Positions 5,355 to 6,850 of a DNA stretch of 6,850 nucleotides are shown here, piece after piece; the first letter of the stretch is position 1, and every line of letters begins with the position of its first letter. The stretch comes from Candidatus Obscuribacterales bacterium. GTDB taxonomy: Bacteria; Cyanobacteriota; Vampirovibrionia; Obscuribacterales; Obscuribacteraceae. A program made the position numbers and the translations under genes. The stretch spans positions 1 through 6,850 of the forward strand of contig JAKFVJ010000024.1 in assembly GCA_021732245.1 (NCBI GenBank), in the 5' to 3' direction. Below the pieces are notes generated by a model. That model searched no databases, had not been told where the DNA came from, and saw nothing but the letters and a program-made list of their open reading frames with translations.

Positions 5355-5469
5355 TTTGTCATTCTGAAGCTTTAGCTGAAGAATCTACCGCAGTGATTCG
5401 GCGGTCAATTTGATTAAGGCGTTCACATATGACTCGTGGCAGATTCTTCGCTTCGCTCAGAATGACAAA
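5355..5469. repeat. MITE-like inverted repeat element between tuf and rpsJ
   Basis: Left arm 5355-5386 and right arm 5441-5469 are inverted copies. The outer 13 bp (TTTGTCATTCTGA / TCAGAATGACAAA) and inner 9 bp (GAAGAATCT / AGATTCTTC) match perfectly, around a 54-bp centre (5387-5440). Each arm is also a small hairpin with the ends ATTCT/AGAAT. From memory, the CATTCTGA...GAAGAATCT word is a widespread dispersed bacterial repeat. It begins 8 bp after the tuf terminator T-run. No open reading frame inside encodes a transposase, so it is non-autonomous. Confidence 0.75.
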
Positions 5470-5740
5470 TTATCTTTCGACCAAAATCAGATGAGCGCCC
5501 GATCACAAATTGAGGTATGTGAAGCATTGCAACAAGGATTCGCGGAAATTCGCCACAATCCTTATGCTGAAATAAATTTCTACAACTATTCCATATATAT
5601 AGCGCTAGAATATTTGGCTCGCATGTCCTGTGTCTATGACTGCGTGACCGATTCATTTATAAGAGCCGGTTAATGTGGTTGCACTAGACAGCAATGCGAT
5701 GACTCTTTTGTGAGTACTCTTTTTTACGGAGAGAAAGTAA
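5470..5740. other. Gene-free stretch upstream of rpsJ (leader and promoter region)
   Basis: Together with the inverted repeat this makes about 390 bp between the tuf terminator and rpsJ without a convincing gene. A plus-strand frame (5410-5673) and a minus-strand frame (5423-5656) are open, but both run through the repeat, lack SD sequences and have no recognisable protein character. The stretch is AT-rich in the middle (5577-5615). It ends with a candidate promoter, a GAGTACTC palindrome (5712-5719) and the rpsJ SD. Confidence 0.5.
5636..5663 (+). promoter_or_regulatory. Candidate promoter of the S10 operon
   Basis: ATGACT at 5636-5641 (4 of 6 to TTGACA), 16-bp spacer, TATAAG at 5658-5663 (5 of 6 to TATAAT). 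Predicted start near 5670, leaving a leader of about 70 nt before rpsJ. A promoter is needed here because of the strong terminator upstream, but this particular match is only moderate. Confidence 0.35.
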
Positions 5741-6094
5741 ATGGCGAAAGCCAAAACACAGAAAACAGATGCCGGTGCCTCACATGCTCGTGGGCCGAGA
5801 ATCCGCATACGTCTTCGGTCATACGACCATAAACTACTAGATAAGTCCGCCGAGCAAATCGTGGATTGTGCACGCCGTACAGGCGCCAGCGTAACTGGAC
5901 CGGTACCGCTCCCAACCCGCAAGCGTGTGTACTGTGTTTTGCGTTCACCACACGTGGACAAAAAATCAAGAGAGCATTTTGAGACACGTATCCACAAGCG
6001 TTTGATCGATATCAACGATCCGACACCAACGACAGCTGACGCCCTCATGCGTTTGGATCTGCCTGCCGGTGTAGACATCGAAGTGAAGCTCTAA
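5741..6094 (+). CDS. rpsJ: 30S ribosomal protein S10 (NusE)
   Basis: Component of the 30S head; with NusB it also acts in transcription antitermination. Conserved S10 segments in order: IRIRLRSYDHKLLD (21-34), VTGPVPLPTRKRVYCVLRSP (51-70), then HVDKKSREHFETRIHKRLID (71-90), and the C-terminal LMRLDLPAGVDIEVKL (102-117). At 117 aa it is longer than the usual ~102-105 because of a polar N-terminal extension of about 16 residues (MAKAKTQKTDAGASHA) rich in Lys, Thr and Ala. The ATG at 5741 is supported by a GGAGAG SD (5728-5733) with 7 nt spacing, and no internal start suits a shorter form. First gene of the S10 operon, 24 nt before rplC. Confidence 0.98.
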   Translation: MAKAKTQKTDAGASHARGPRIRIRLRSYDHKLLDKSAEQIVDCARRTGASVTGPVPLPTRKRVYCVLRSPHVDKKSREHFETRIHKRLIDINDPTPTTADALMRLDLPAGVDIEVKL

Positions 6095-6118
6095 GACTCC
6101 TCAAGGAACTAATTAGAA

Positions 6119-6784
6119 ATGTCGGCTAAAAACATAATCGGCCTTTTAGGCAAGAAAATCGGAATGACCCAGATCTTCGATAGCGAAGGATTGGTAGTTC
6201 CGGTAACTGCTATTGCCCTTGGCGAAAATATCGTCACCGAAAAAATGACGAAGGAAACCCATGGCTACACTGCTGTGCAAGTTGGCGGCTTCCCTGTAAA
6301 GGACAAGCACGTAACTAAGCCGGTTAAAGGTATGTTTGCTAAAAAGCAAATCCAAGCCTTGAAGCCATTAAAGGAATTCCGCCTGGATGATACATCCGCC
6401 TACAATGTCGGCGAAGCTTTGAAGCCGGAAGAAATCTTCAAAGAAGGAATGCTCATCGATGTGCGCGGACGCTCCATCGGTAAGGGCTTCCAGGGCACCA
6501 TTAAGCGTTACAACCATGGTCGTGGTCCAATGGCACACGGCTCCAAGTTCCACCGCTCGATGGGTTCCATTGGCGCCGGTACCACACCGGGACGTGTCTA
6601 TAAGGGTGTTCACATGCCTGGGGACATGGGCAATGAAAATGTATGCGCACGTAAGCTGACAGTTGTACGTGTTGATGCCGAGAAAAAGCTGCTTTTGGTT
6701 AGGGGTGGTATCCCTGGCTCCGAAGGCGGCTTAGTTGTTATTTCGCCTTCCAAAACAACTTGGAATGCAACTACTAAGAAATAA
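6119..6784 (+). CDS. rplC: 50S ribosomal protein L3
   Basis: Primary 23S rRNA-binding protein that reaches the peptidyl transferase centre with its extended loop. Conserved parts: IIGLLGKKIGMTQIFDSEGL (6-25), GYTAVQVGGF (49-58), VKGMFAKK (69-76), DVRGRSIGKGFQGTIKRYNH (114-133), then GRGPMAHGSKFHRSMGSIGA (134-153) and TPGRVYKGVHMPGDMGNE (156-173), and the final LLLVRGGIPGSEGGLVVI (191-208). The 221-aa length is normal for the family. The ATG at 6119 follows AAGGA (6103-6107) with a rather long 11-nt gap. Follows rpsJ and precedes rplD by 17 nt, as in the standard S10 operon. Confidence 0.98.
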   Translation: MSAKNIIGLLGKKIGMTQIFDSEGLVVPVTAIALGENIVTEKMTKETHGYTAVQVGGFPVKDKHVTKPVKGMFAKKQIQALKPLKEFRLDDTSAYNVGEALKPEEIFKEGMLIDVRGRSIGKGFQGTIKRYNHGRGPMAHGSKFHRSMGSIGAGTTPGRVYKGVHMPGDMGNENVCARKLTVVRVDAEKKLLLVRGGIPGSEGGLVVISPSKTTWNATTKK

Positions 6785-6801
6785 AACCTAAGGGTAAATA
6801 T

Positions 6802-6850
6802 ATGACATCAGCAGTTCTATTAGATACAAAAGGTAAGCAAGTTGGCGAGG
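6802..6850 (+). CDS. rplD: 50S ribosomal protein L4, N-terminal fragment (runs off window)
   Basis: Begins MTSAVLLDTKGKQVGE, matching the usual L4 opening (V-x-D-x-x-G-x-x-V-G-E). Only 16 full codons are inside the window. The ATG at 6802 has an AAGGG SD (6790-6794) with 7 nt spacing and lies 17 nt after the rplC stop, as expected for rpsJ-rplC-rplD. In E. coli L4 is the autogenous regulator of this operon; whether that holds here cannot be seen. Confidence 0.92.
   Translation, partial: MTSAVLLDTKGKQVGE

Noticed and set aside
5410..5673. 87-aa plus-strand frame between tuf and rpsJ
   Set aside because: Its N-terminal part (SWQILRFAQND) is simply a translation of the inverted-repeat arm. No SD precedes the start or the internal Met, and the remainder resembles no protein I know.
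5653..6078. 141-aa minus-strand frame across rpsJ
   Set aside because: Antisense to a certain S10 gene, with no supporting start signals or recognisable domains.

Overview
The window looks like a bacterial chromosome segment that joins a translation core region to an accessory cluster on the opposite strand. The EF-Tu sequence has a cyanobacterial flavour at its N-terminus and in the stretch before the RGITIN motif. That fits Cyanobacteria or, more likely, a non-photosynthetic sister lineage such as Melainabacteria/Vampirovibrionia. This placement is an inference from motif memory, not a tree.

Left part (1-2034, minus strand): four tightly packed genes, read right to left. They are two small multidrug resistance (SMR)/ArnE-ArnF-like four-helix membrane proteins, a 397-residue GNAT/FemAB-like acyltransferase, and the first 26 codons of a second GNAT-like acetyltransferase. 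All three junctions have the same TAATG stop/start overlap, so the genes are probably translationally coupled and act together, perhaps modifying and moving a small molecule or lipid-linked substrate.

Middle (2035-3730): a ~86-bp sequence occurs twice in direct orientation (2118-2203 and 3515-3601) and brackets a probable small membrane protein gene (minus strand) and rlmB, a SPOUT-class 23S rRNA 2'-O-methyltransferase with an unusual ~50-residue N-terminal insertion. A strong sigma-70-type promoter then precedes tRNA-Thr(TGT) and tRNA-Tyr(GTA).

Right part (3732-6850, plus strand): tRNA-Tyr(GTA), a 91-nt spacer, tRNA-Thr(GGT), tuf (EF-Tu) with a textbook terminator, a ~115-bp inverted-repeat element and an otherwise gene-free stretch, then the start of the S10 ribosomal protein operon: rpsJ, rplC and the first 16 codons of rplD. 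The order Thr-Tyr-(Gly)-Thr-tuf matches the E. coli thrU-tyrU-glyT-thrT-tufB operon as I recall it, but the Gly gene is absent. The tuf terminator and the inverted repeat separate tuf from the S10 operon, which probably has its own promoter just upstream of rpsJ.
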